Origin: Actinomucor elegans
Taxonomy: Eukaryota; Mucoromycota; Mucoromycetes; Mucorales; Mucoraceae
Assembly: GCA_026027325.1 (NCBI GenBank)
Contig: JAMSLZ010000007.1
Location: forward strand, 372,001-436,000
DNA length: 64,000 bases
Direction of reading: 5' to 3'
The notes below the pieces were generated by a model, which was not told where the DNA came from, searched no databases, and worked only from the letters and a program-made list of their open reading frames with translations. A program made the position numbers and the translations under genes. Numbering within the stretch: position 1 is the first letter of the stretch; each line of letters opens with the position of its first letter. This document shows, piece by piece, positions 12,835 to 24,271 of the stretch.

Positions 12835-15071
12835 AGTGGGTGGTACTATTACAGTCGTTCCACTCTCAACTTGAAGAGTTTACAAAAAAAGATAGCAGAC
12901 CTTAACATTAAAAATTGGGAAATTTACAAAAGTATTTTCAATGAAACGTTGAAATTGAATTGGAGGATTTTAATGAAATAATTTCATACTTAATCTCAAA
13001 CTAGTGCACTGAAGAGGTATATTATATTTGCGACTCGAATTAAAATTAGTAAATGTTTCGTCGAATAAATTGAATATGATATTTGAAGAGAGTAAGAGGG
13101 ATCGGTAAACAAGTACAACAAGAGGAAGAATAATGTAAAAGATGTTAGTAAATCGCTTAATCTATTGATTTCAAGGCCTAGTCTTGCTTCATTGTAGGAA
13201 GGAGTCGGCAGTTGTCGAGAAATTGTTATCAGTATTGGGGTGACTGAGTTGAAGGTTGGAACAAAGGAACATACTTTCAAAGAGCAGTCAATACAGACCA
13301 GAGAGATCGATTGCAAACCACTATACCTTATCTCGGCTGGATATCGCTTAGCAAGGTAAAACAGACAGACATTTCTAATTTTGGCACAAGAACATACATC
13401 ATATATGTCTTATCTTGCTGTTGTTGACAGCAATTAGGTGGCACAGCTTTTGATAGTAGAGCGTACAAGCCTGAGTGGTACTGTGCTTGTCGATGCATGT
13501 ATTTATACAGGCGCATACCGGCTATATATTTAAGGCTTTCAGTGCCTTCTCAGTTTCAAATGACCTTTTAGTTATGAGCCAGCAACAAAGCCTCAGTCAC
13601 CGATGAACATCAATGGGGTGTAGTGTGATTACTTCATAGCTGCTTTCATTCCAACGTACAGAGTTGGTTGAAGTATTCCTTTTGTCATTCAACCCATTTT
13701 TGCTTTCGATAAAGAACGCTCACAAGGTAAAACGAGCGTAGTTGATTCATTGTTGTTGTGTAATGTTAGTAGATTGTTTCCAACTCTTGGGGAGTAGTCG
13801 TTGCATCCAAATTGGGTAATTGATGTTTAGTATTTAACAAGTCAATATCATCATGAATGGAGGGTATGAGTCTTCCCCACGTACAAGGGATCATTTAGTA
13901 CCATATTTGTAGCGGATGTTATTGGGCTTCACTTTGAATGGTTTGGTAATAGTTTGAAGGCATTGATAGTGGTTTCTAAATATGTCCAATCAGTCAGTGT
14001 ATGATGAGTCCTTAATGTGTCAGAATGTAGTATAATATCTTCATTTAAAGGAATAATACTTCAAAAAAGCCCTAAATAGTGTTTAAATTGTTCCAGCGAA
14101 AAACTAACACTTTCGATCATAATTATTTAACTATATATCTACAGTCCAAAGTTTACCGCCTCTGCTCAATCAAGTAATTACAGGATAAATGATAAAGACA
14201 AGTTAGATAGTACTATTATTTTCAATTTGAGCTCAACGCTCTATGAGCCCTAACTATTTTATTATATTATGCTAGCCAGTATAGGGTTTTCTTATTACTA
14301 TTAACCATGATAAGATTAACAATTTTGGGACTCCTTTTGTTCGAATTTTTCCATCATCGAAAGTCGAACTGGTTGCTAGGGGCAGATAGAAGAACTAAAC
14401 ATCTCCCAACATTGAACAAGATAGCTGACATTGTTCCTTATGAATATAGTCTTTCTAGCTTTCGAAATATCTGTATGGGCAATGCTATTTGAACTGCTAA
14501 TCTGGTTACGGAGAGATTCCAATTAAATCGAGTTTGAATAATGTTGTCTACTGAATCGATGAATGTGATACTTGTAGATGTATTAAAAAAAAGTGCCCAA
14601 AAATTTAATATTTCTGTAGCAAGAAATATACTTCAAGATTAAATAATTTTGAGTTCTTATCTGTAATTCTAAATAAAGCGATGATGAGTTTCAATGAAGG
14701 TTGCCGGATTATTTACCCTTTTATCATTTGCATTCAATAGGGCCCAACCCTTTATTTATTTTTATCAATTTTCTCAATAAACTTTCTCCTAATGTCTTTT
14801 TACGTCAAATTACTGAGTTATATTATTACATCCACAAGTATTATATTTTATCAATATAATAGAAAGCATTATTCAAGCTCGATTTAGTTGGAATCTCTTC
14901 ACAATTAGATTTTTCAGTCCAAATAATGCTATCCTTTCATTTATAATATTTTGAAATCAAGTATGAAATTGCTTCATTAAATCCTCCAATTCAACTTCGA
15001 AGTTTCATTGAAAACGTTTTTGCAAGCTCCTTAATATTAAATGTTAAAGTCCACTTCCTTTTTTTCTTTTT

Positions 15072-15105
<34 letters not shown>

Positions 15106-15152
15106 AAACTTCAAATTGAGAATGGAGCGACTGTAATAAATACTTCACCCAA
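12835..15152. mobile_element. Probable decayed transposon framed by long inverted repeats
   Basis: Left arm 12835-13002 and right arm 14947-15152 are imperfect reverse complements. Shared blocks, read along the left arm, are ATTACAGTCGxTCCAxTCTC, then a TTAACATT block, then TTTTCAATGAAAC, then GAATTGGAGGATTT and AATTTCATACTT. The right arm carries an extra T-run/A-run insertion near 15065-15108. The 1.9 kb between the arms has no long ORF. Short stop-interrupted stretches on the minus strand between about 13330 and 14000 (for example near 13328-13516) read like eroded coding sequence, but I could not assign a transposase family. Terminal repeats this long are typical of foldback or some cut-and-paste elements. 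Target-site duplications were not identified. Confidence 0.5.
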
Positions 15153-15679
15153 AAAAAAAAAGGTCATTCGACTACACTCTGCAGTGATTGGTTTCTATAA
15201 TGACAGAGTAAATATGTCTCGGTGTTTTTCCTTAGGATAAAAAAAAACGCTTTTCTTGTTATGATCGAGAAGCTGAGTTCGCCCTGCACTTCCTTGAGAC
15301 ATACATAGTAACCGCGGTTTCTATCCAAGCGAGATTTCTTTGCTTAAACAGATTTATACAATGTGAGGCGTTCAATTAAGCTACTATGACAGAAAAGGAA
15401 TAAGTGTTTCTTCCAATCAGAATAGAACCCCTATAATTGCCACACAAAATGCCTCGCGCTCGGCGCGCTTTTTAAGCTTTGAACTGCAAGTGCTTCAAAA
15501 GGGATCGACTTTTTGGTTGGTATGTATGACAAATGTATACCAGATTGATCCTAAACTCCGTTTAGCAGCAGTTTTTTTCTTCTTAATAACATCTATTTCT
15601 TTATCCTTTCTTTTACCTTGTTTTTATTTTTATTTTACTGTCTCACACTATATATAATTATTTTTGAATTTACTAGCAC

Positions 15680-18135
15680 ATGCTGTATAAAAAAAAGAAA
15701 AACAAGTTGACTTTAAGGAAGCTTGCTAATCAACCTTACATTGGCGTCATTGAGACTACCATGATGTACCATTCAATGAACGATCCTCAAGATCAGTTGA
15801 TATCGGTAAGTCAAATTTCGATATCGGATGCGTATCAAACGAATTGATGGATTAGAGCAAAAGTGCAGGATGGGGGAGGGTGTATTGCTATGAAACATAG
15901 CCCATGAACAAACTGAATTTTGAATGGAGTATTAAATTTTTTTTGTATCCAATCAGGTATTTACATTATTTGTTGAAGAACCTTCAAGGCACTTGATTCT
16001 AGTTCGATTCTACGAAGATTTTGAAGAATTTGATAAAAGAGTAAGCGTGTATAGCGTGTTTAGTTAATAGCGAAACTTATACAGTTGTAGATTAAGCATT
16101 ACTCAAAAAAATGCAAGATTGTTTTGCCCAAGTTGATACGTGAAGACCAAGTATTGGAAGAGAGTGAAAACAGTTATATACCAACACCATCAAATGCTAG
16201 TTTTCGTAAAAAGATACTATATAGTTTCTCAAAAAAGTCAAGACATTTACGTAAAAGTAACTCTGATAGACTCGAAAGATATTTGAGGGATTGTATCAAT
16301 GATCCCAATATTCAGTCTTGCTCTTTATTCAAGGAATTCCTTCAACCACAAAGAGAAGAAGATAGTGCAGTATTGAAGCAAATGGTCCAATCATATGTAG
16401 AACAGCAACAGCAGCAGCAGGATGCAAGTCGAGAAATAGTCGATTGCGGACCCACTCCGCCTCCAGACGAGGCTATTATTGCTGACGAACGTTCTTTTCT
16501 ATCCTATTCTTCGTTTTCATCACGTATCCAGCCTGCTACTCCACAGCCGATACCAACCTATTCTTCTTCGTCGTCATCTAGTCAGCTAAAAGATGACATG
16601 ATCTCATTATCTTCGGATGAACCTGTCACAATTCAAGACTTTCAGTTAATTAAAGTTATAGGCAGAGGTTGCATGGGCAAAGTAAGTTTACATGTGTGTA
16701 GCACTGTGTGGAGCACAAAAACTTATATTCTAAAATAGGTGCTTTTGGTCCGACATCGAAACTCTTCGAAGCTATTGGCTTTAAAAGCCATTAGTAAGAA
16801 AGCAGTGATTGAACAAAGTCAAATTGTTCATATTAAAGCAGAACAGCAAATTCTGTCTGATATAGCATCTATTCATCATCCATTCTTAATCAAATTGCAC
16901 TATTCGTTCCAGGATATGAACCAACTGTTCCTTGTACTCGATTATCACGTCGGAGGTGATCTAGCGACGCAACTGAGGATTAATCATACGTTACCTCCAG
17001 AAAGATGTCGATTCTATACAGCTGAAATTATTTTGGGTATTCAAGAATTACATCGCCTGGGTATCTTGTATAGGTAAATTTGAAATACACGCGTTTCCAT
17101 AGGAAAAAAAAAAAATGACTGATAGTTTTCCAAAGAGATCTTAAACCAGAAAATATCTTGCTAACTGCTGACGGTCATCTGGTGCTAACTGACTTTGGAC
17201 TTTCAAAGCAGTTCTATGACGGACTCAGCTTGGAAGAACAGAGAACTGATACATTTTGTGGAACAGCCGAATACTTGGCACCCGAAATCCTCAATGAACA
17301 ACCTTATTCTTACGCAGTTGATTACTGGAGTATGGGTACCATTCTTTTCGAAATGCTGACCGGGATCACCCCATTCTGGGCCGAAAACCGTGATGACATG
17401 TACCGTCGTATCCGACAAGATCCTTTGCAGTTTCCTGACTTTATTGATATTGAAACAGCCGACTTTATTGCTCGATTATTGAAGCGCGATCCCAAACGAC
17501 GTTTGGGAAGTGGGCCTGACGGACCTATCCGAGTACGTTCCGATCCGTATTTCGAGTTTATTGATTGGAATCTCATCTACACGAAACGTATCAGACCACC
17601 TTACGTTCCTAACCTCTACTCGGAAACAGACTTTAGTCACTTTGATAGCGAGTTTTTGAGATTAACACCGAGGTTATCGCCTGTCAGCAGCGATTACATG
17701 CTGAGCCATAGCCTAGATCGGGCATTTGAAGGCTATTCTTATACGAATCGCGAGGAAAACTTATTGGACTCGCCTCCTTCCGAACTGTATAGTTTGAATG
17801 ACGCACCTCCGCCTATCACCTTGATGGATACAGCGATGGACACACGCGATAGTAACGAAGGACCCCGATACTTTGTATATAATGGCAGTGACGATGTGAT
17901 GCCTTACGATGATTACGCAGAGAGTATTACTACTAGTAATGATGACATCCATTCTTCTGATTTTGTCCGTCGACATAATTATGATGATGATGATGACGAC
18001 GATGATAACGATGGATATTATCCACCTAGACCAGCTAGACCAGTTACTAGAAGCAATGCATCTGTATCACCACCTAATACTACTATATTTAATACAACCA
18101 GCATATTGACATCCTCCTCCTCCTCCTCTTATTAA
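15680..18135 (+). CDS. PX-domain AGC-family Ser/Thr protein kinase
   Basis: Five exons (15680-15805, 15957-16040, 16091-16681, 16739-17073, 17136-18135) give 711 residues. Residues ~20-135 form a PX (phosphoinositide-binding) domain, recognised by LVRFYEDFEEFDKR and the later DRLERYLRDCINDPNIQ. The kinase domain runs from about 250 to 515: glycine loop GRGCMGK (261-267), Lys283 in LALKAISK, catalytic YRDLKPEN with Asp380, DFG at 398-400, and an activation loop with TFCGTAEYLAPE whose Thr418 is the expected PDK1 site. An AGC tail follows, ending in a hydrophobic motif FEGYSYT with the usual phospho-site position. The C terminus is Asp-rich with a Ser tail. PX plus AGC kinase recalls animal SGK3, which is recruited to endosomes by PI3P; a similar endosomal or TOR-linked role is an inference. 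The glycine loop carries Cys-Met where Ser-Phe is common, but the key residues are intact. Confidence 0.9.
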
Positions 18136-18439
18136 CATATACATATGAAGAATTCTCTTATTTATGACAAAGCATATCAAACTACATAACTTATTTTTTT
18201 AGACTTTTGGGCAGGTCTCGAACTAACTAGAAAACCACCATTTACTACTAATTTAGACCCTTTTAATCATGCACTACCTTCCCATACTAACTCATTATAC
18301 CTTATGTAATACCATTTCTTCATATATATATATACATATATATAGTAATAATAAAATAGTCCTATAAACAAGAAAGCATGCACTCCTGTGCTTGTCAAAG
18401 AAGAGTGTTTTGTAATTAGAATTTTATATGTATGCACCT
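18136..18439. other. Shared 3' region of the kinase and MSS1
   Basis: These 304 bases separate two convergent stop codons. They are AT-rich with a TATATA tract near 18321-18343 and AATAAAA near 18349. Nothing coding was seen. Confidence 0.6.
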
Positions 18440-20198
18440 CTACTTTCCAATACAAAATTGTCCAAACAAAACGTCCAATACATTTTCAACATCTATTCTA
18501 CCAGTGATTCTACCTAAAGCATTTGCAGCCTGTCTTAGCTCTTCTGCTGACAAGACAATATCTTGCTCAGGCATATCTAAATGACCCATGAGTATTCAAC
18601 ACATGTAGCATTATTTTGTACTCACTCAAAAACGTCTCCAAACAAGCAACGCAATCTTCTAAATGCTCTCTATGGCGTGCTTGCGTGATGAGTACAGGAT
18701 TCGCTATGGAAGAATCAAACCTATTTCCAAAGATGAGCCAATAAGAAGTGTGTGTTAAGTTTATACATACTTTTGCTTCAAGATATCAATCATTTCTTTT
18801 AAAAATGCGTCTACACCTTGACCAGTAGAACAGCTCATTGTCCATACTTTTCTAGCCCCAGTTTCTTGTTCTAGTTTTTTCACCAACTGAGCTAGCTCAG
18901 ATTTACTGCTGGATACCATGTCTTCTTTATTCAAGATCAAATAGGTGTTTTGATCAATAACTTGTTGAATGATTGGATCAATGGTCGTTACGCCTTGATC
19001 CAAAGACAGCAGACAAATCTTGATATCAGACGATTCAACTCTAATAAGCAATAGTAAGCATTATTTTTGTTTTGATTCGCGTGATGATTATTTACCTTGC
19101 TCTTGCCCGCTTAATACCTTCCATTTCAATCAAATCAGTCGACTCTCTCAACCCGGCTGTATCACATACAACCACCGGATACCCGCCCAGATTCAACTTG
19201 ACTTCAACAACATCACGCGTTGTTCCTGGGATATCAGACACAATGGCCGCTTCTCTTTTCGCCAATCGATTCAATAATGTGCTCTTGCCTGCATTCGGTG
19301 GTCCTACAATTGCTACTTGAATACCGTTACGAACAATTTCACCTACGTGGCTATCATCCAAATGCGCGCTAATAGACGCATAAAGCTGCTGAACATCTAT
19401 TTGGACCTGATCCATCACACCTTCTTCGATATTCTCATCTTCGCCAAAATCAATCACGGCTTCTGTCGTAGCCATGCAGCGAATGATTTGTTCACGCCAT
19501 TGTTCATAAGGTACTCTTAAGCCACCTTCCGCTTGCCGTAAAGCCAAACGTCTTTGTACTTCTGTTTCCGCATTGAGTAAATCTGCTAACCCTTCCAATT
19601 CGGTGAGATCCAGTTTATTGTTATCAAACGCTCTACATTTGTGTGAGTGAACTGGGGTTTGAATAACAGGGTTAATACGGGTTACCTTCGTGCAAATTCG
19701 CCTTGTTCGGCCATACGAAAGTCTGGTAAGTCATGGAGCGCTTCCAAAACGCTTTTTACAACCGCGTTACCACCATGGATCTGTAGCTCAACTGAATCTT
19801 CGCCTGTGAAGCTGTGCGGGCCGGGAAACCATAGCACCAGACCTCTATCAAGCACCAGGCCCGAATGGGGGTGTCGAATACGTCGAAAATAAGCTTTTCG
19901 GGGGTCTGTCAGTGTTTTCTTACTTGGTGGAAGTGTCATTTTGGTAATTGCCTATATGTAAAAAAAAAAAAAAGAAGAAACGCCTTAGCTTATTGTTATT
20001 AGTGCTTTGTTAGCGTGGTACCTCTTTTGCATTATTTCCAGATATGCGTACAACAGCAACGCCGGCTTTGCCTGGTGAAGAAGAAAGTGCATAAATCGTT
20101 TGAGGGCGCGTCGAAATGAATCTTTGTTGCAAAAAGGTAGGACACGGGACTAATGTATGGCATCGTATGAATGGTTTAGTGAATAAACGTTGAAGCAT
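18440..20198 (-). CDS. MSS1: Mitochondrial tRNA-modifying GTPase MSS1 (MnmE/TrmE family)
   Basis: Six exons (20198-20022, 19951-19686, 19632-19096, 19040-18771, 18720-18626, 18576-18440) give 493 residues, normal for MSS1/GTPBP3. A basic presequence ([14 protein letters not shown]) leads into the MnmE N domain: [20 protein letters not shown], then [16 protein letters not shown]. The G domain sits inside a helical domain: [12 protein letters not shown] (258-268), [20 protein letters not shown], and NKEDM in the NKxD position. The protein ends GQFCIGK, the conserved C-terminal Cys motif that is functional in the family. MnmE with GidA/MTO1 modifies U34 of mitochondrial tRNAs. ATG 20198 is the only start that gives the presequence in frame. 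Confidence 0.93.
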
Positions 20199-21208
20199 GT
20201 TTTGAAATAGTTTGGTTCAATGCCGAGATCTAGATCTTGCTCGTAATAAATTCTTTGAGAGAGCTGAGTCCAAAGCCCCTGTTGTGCTTAAACTGAGCCT
20301 AATCAAAGCATTTGATACCGGGCGTTTGAGAAGCTAGTATTAACCTTTTACACATATTCGTACTTGATATCACCTATTACATTTTGATAATCAAATATTC
20401 TAATCCCTTTATTCAAAATTAAGCATTCTTTGCGTAAAAAAAAACATGGTATCATACATGATCTACTATCAGCTGAGGATCATTTATTGTTTCATTGGTC
20501 TGCGGGGATTGAGCAAGACAGTCCTCCTCTGTGGCTTCAAATGACAAAATCCTGTAGTTCAAACAACTGTATTTAGATCACTCGCAAAGCCAAGAAAATA
20601 TTCTGACTCTTGGATAGTCTTTAATAAACTATTCGCATTTTTATATAGATGTAGTTACATACTTGCACATGCCTGCAATCAAGCATGATAAAACTCCGAC
20701 AACGAGACATTCTTATTATTTAGCATAATAGTTTCCTTTAAACTATTTTCAAAAACTTGAATTATTCAAACTATTAACTGCATACCAACAACTTTACAGA
20801 TATACGAAACCTGTACTTGTGTTCATTACCATCTCTGTTATAATATCAGTTTTAGAGAATTGAAAAAATCAAATGGGGACTGTAAAAATGAAACCCAATG
20901 TGACAGCATCATTAGCCGGTGATGATTGATCATAGTAATTTAGAATATGCTTTTCCAAAATTTTCTATATGAGATTATTGTTGCTAAATTTTTCGATAGA
21001 TTTGATAAATATCTATAAATTTCCATTATGCTTGCAGTATCAGAGCTACAAATGCAAATGTTATTTTATGATTTTCAATAAATTTCAGCAATTTTACTCG
21101 AACTGAAATTGCTTGAGTTCATCAAACAAACTATTGATCATTTCATACATGATAGAAGTTGAGCAATCGCTGAAATGAAATTGCAAGTCAGCATATGTTG
21201 ATTTGATA

Positions 21209-21649
21209 TCATTCTAATAAATATTGAGAAGCATAACATTGATAGGTGTTGTTTAGTAAATTGATGCATGAAGGTTTGGTCAGCTTTTCCAGTTTAAGAT
21301 GCTTCGCTTTACCAAGCGCTTCTTGTACTTCATTTTCTTCTTGATCTTGTTCGTGTTTTTCGTTGTTAACATCGAGAATTAAACTATCCAAGAAATCATT
21401 TCGAGAAACAGAGTACACAGTGCTTGATATCTGTAAATCGGACACTTTGAATTCATACATTAAATCTCTAAAATATTTTTTAAAGTAGTTTAGTTGTCAG
21501 CTGAAAGAAGGAAATTATTTTAGTCATACTTACAGTTGTTTTAGAGATATTAGTTTCTATTGGAATGGATCCTTTCGATCAAAATGATTAAAAGAAGGCT
21601 TCAGTGTATTAGACACACATCACTTTAAAACCTTTGTTTGCTGATCCAT
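21209..21649 (-). CDS. Candidate small gene, 99 residues, unknown function
   Basis: The proposed exons are 21649-21632 (MDQQTK), 21556-21534 (KLISLKQ plus two bases) and 21467-21209, all in phase. The last encodes DLMYEFKVSDLQISSTVYSV and an acidic mid-section, ending CYASQYLLE. Support: a good GTAAGT donor after 21534, a TTTTAG acceptor before 21467 and protein-like composition. Against it: the exon 1 donor (GTTTTA) is weak, and the open sequence before exon 2 (reading PSFNHFDRKDPFQ) runs into a TAG at 21559-21557 that doubles as the proposed splice acceptor. It could therefore be a pseudogene with one stop. A further open stretch at about 21165-21095 (ending LFDELKQFQFE) could be another exon but no phase-matched donor was found. 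No family recognised. Confidence 0.35.
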
Positions 21650-22240
21650 TTTGGTAATATCCAATAGTAGTATAAAAGAACGACATAAAAAACGCGAATT
21701 TGTCATTTATGCATATTTTTGTCTACGTCACTGAAAGAACCGTATTTCTTTATTTTATTTTATTTTTTATTCGCTTAGTAGCAGATGAGGTTGTTTGTAA
21801 TAATGTGGGAATCCAGCATCTGAACCTTAGGTTGTTGCTGGTAACAGACCTTAGGACTGTGACCCTAGTGAAATTATAGTTAGTGATCTGATGGATACAT
21901 GTTTGACACTATAAAAGTAGCGTAATTACTGCAAGACACTTCTTTGAATATTATCATATTGACACAAAGGCAAGAATTCGACTATCCAAGCATTTCTAGA
22001 CAACTTACACATCTAACTGCTTATATTCCTTTTTGAAGCCAAAACTATCTAGCCTTATTGGCCAACATCAATAAACTATTAATTAGGATGCTTTATTGTT
22101 ATAGAAGTGTGTTATAATACTGAATTTGTAGAGGTGCTTGGCATTAAAGCAAAATGCTGCTATACTAAGAAAATAGGCAGATCTACGAGGTATAATACAC
22201 CGTTTTGTTGCTTTTGGTACTGTTAGCCCCTCTTCTTGAA

Positions 22241-22498
22241 TTATTCGATCAAAGCATTCAATTTGGTTTTGATCGTGCTTGTTATATTTTCAGTGACGGT
22301 AGCCTTTTTAAAGTCTTTAACAAGATTGTCTACTACTTTTTCCATCACAACAGTGTGGTTCAGGAACAGTATATAAATCAATCAGCATTGAACATCGCCA
22401 TACTGGGCGGATATGTCATCAAAACCTACCTCATCTAAGCTCTCATCACAGGACACAAGAGATTTCTCAACAGGGTTGAAGAGAACAATGAAGTCCAT
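22241..22498 (-). pseudogene. Possible gene relic
   Basis: The minus strand reads MDFIVLFNPVEKSLVSCDES from ATG 22498 up to a GAG|GTAGGT-like donor at 22429. After an in-frame stop, it is open again with MEKVVDNLVKDFKKATV and KLNALIE then TAA at 22241. The two pieces look protein-like but no acceptor joins them in phase, so I treat the locus as a degraded gene or chance. Function is unknown. Confidence 0.25.
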
Positions 22499-23274
22499 CC
22501 TAATTTTTGAATTTAGACGAAAAAGCCTCAAAAAACAGCTCAAAAGTGTAGAAAAAGATTAAATTTGTCTAAATTCGTAAAATTGCTTTGTCCCAAATCC
22601 CCTCCCCTCTCTCCCTCATCTAAAAAAAAGTAGAGTAATTTAACATTCTTCAAAACGTACATAATAATATTTGTGGGCTTCAGACGCCCTAAATATTAGA
22701 GCTCTTTCATTGGCTCAGGTATTGCAATATTGATGTTTAGAAATAGAGTGAGAAAATATACTAACATGGCTGAAGCCTACAGCTGTTCAAATGATGTACA
22801 TATAAAGGTTTTACCAGTTATAAAGCCCCATGATGCACTCATCACCTTTTATATCGTGATTTCCAGTTTTGAGACATAAAATTTTTAGTAAGAATTAAGA
22901 CAGAACAGTTTTTTTCTTACGATTTCATTGGGTGATGAGGATTATATGCGTAGTCTCCATGGTACAGCTCTACAAAAATTTCTGGTCATATCTAGGTTTA
23001 GTAATAAAACCGAGGAAAAGCATTGAATTATCCAGATGAATCAAAAATTATGTTTGAATATGCAAGTAATCAAAGCTCAACTAAACTCCGGCTTTCACCT
23101 TCTGGAGCAAAACTTTAGCTTACTTCATCCTATAAGCACATATTATGTGACATAACTGACGATTATCCATAGCTTTTTATGAAGCTAGAAATATTTCAAT
23201 CCACAACCACCATGTTTTGTATTATTATAAAAAAAAAAAAAAAAAAAAAGATCAATATACGAATCAACCACAAG

Positions 23275-23345
23275 CGATTTTGACCAATCTCGGTAAAATG
23301 TCGCATCGAGTTAACATTCCCTATTCAGAATGAGCTACTGACTCA
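23275..23345 (-). repeat. Dispersed repeat family A, one copy
   Basis: On the minus strand: AGCTCATTCTGAATAGGG followed by ATGCGACATTTTACCG. These are the two hallmark blocks of the family seen at 26740, 57285, 61200 and elsewhere. Confidence 0.5.
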
Positions 23346-24189
23346 AGCAAAAACTGCAGGTCGATGCGATTAAGGTTATTGCAGTTGAGCTTCTTCCTAA
23401 AAGGCGTGATATGAGTTCAATAATGGTCCGACCGCTCGGCAAAAAAGGGTATGTTTGTAGTTACGTTCATCCTCTTTTAGCGTGATCGACTGATAATCTT
23501 GCATATAGTAAGCAAGATTTTAAATATATCCACACATCCATGGTCTATGGTGCCCAATGGCTAACGAGTCACCAAAGTATAGATATGAATGTTTTGGCTC
23601 TTTTTTAGAAACTTGAAAGATCACAAGGATGGATCGTATACTAGATACATCTTTGCTCATTATCTTTTATTACATCATTCATGAAACCTGCTGAATCAGA
23701 TTGTATGTAAATGAATTGAGTTCGATAAGGTAATTCTCAATTTCATGCCTAGGGCTAATCTATTCATGGGGAAGAGGTGAAACAATGCGCTTATCTATAC
23801 GAACTGTGTGTGTGCAAATTGACTATTGAAATGATGCTATTATCAAACCAATGCAAATATCCAGAGATCAGCACCCCATCGATTCATTGGTTCTTTAACT
23901 CGGAAACTCAAATGCGTTTTTTGAGTGTTGCCCTTAAATAGGGGGTATACGTGAGAAGAGGTCAGCAGTGATAACTTGGTCAAGTTTAAAGTCTGTCCTC
24001 ATATCCTCGCTTGATTACGTTGATTTTAAACATGAAGAATGATCATGTTTTTCGCTTGAAAATCAAATTTAACCAACTATACATTGAACTAAACAAATAC
24101 AAGAAGTAGCAAGTGTAACTATTTGTTTCATGGTCACATTATGACCGTATATTAGAATTAAAGGTCATCTGGTCCCACCGTGCATTGAA

Positions 24190-24197
24190 TATAAATA
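24190..24197 (+). promoter_or_regulatory. TATA box of the protease gene
   Basis: TATAAATA lies 75-82 bases before the ATG at 24272. It is followed by a long T-rich tract (24241-24260) and a CACC immediately before the start, a common strong-promoter layout in fungi. Confidence 0.55.
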
Positions 24198-24271
24198 CAA
24201 GGTGTAATTTGCAGTTCAGCGAAATAAAAAAAACTAACCCTTTTTTTTTTTTTTTCTTTTAAATAAACACC

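Larger units (their letters stand above)
11008..15679. other. 4.7 kb spacer containing a long inverted-repeat element
   Basis: No intact gene was recognised. Contents: a family-B repeat copy (11971-12003), a family-A-like fragment near 12155-12195, A and T homopolymers (about 11811-11836 and 12408-12426), and a 2.3 kb segment framed by ~170-200-bp inverted arms (12835-15152). Bases 15560-15679 are T/CT-rich and end at the kinase start, so they are probably its promoter and leader. Confidence 0.6.
20199..24271. other. 4 kb sparse region with two doubtful small loci
   Basis: Apart from the candidates at 21209-21649 and 22241-22498, I see only AT-rich sequence, a poly-A run near 23230-23249 and a family-A copy in reverse orientation at about 23275-23345 (core CTCATTCTGAATAGGGAATG then GATGCGACATTTTACCGAG). 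The last 80 bases are the protease promoter. Confidence 0.55.

Noticed and set aside
13328..13516. Minus-strand frame MRLYKYMHRQAQYHSG as an intact gene
   Set aside because: Surrounding sequence is full of stops in the same direction and it lies inside the inverted-repeat element, so it is better seen as eroded element sequence.
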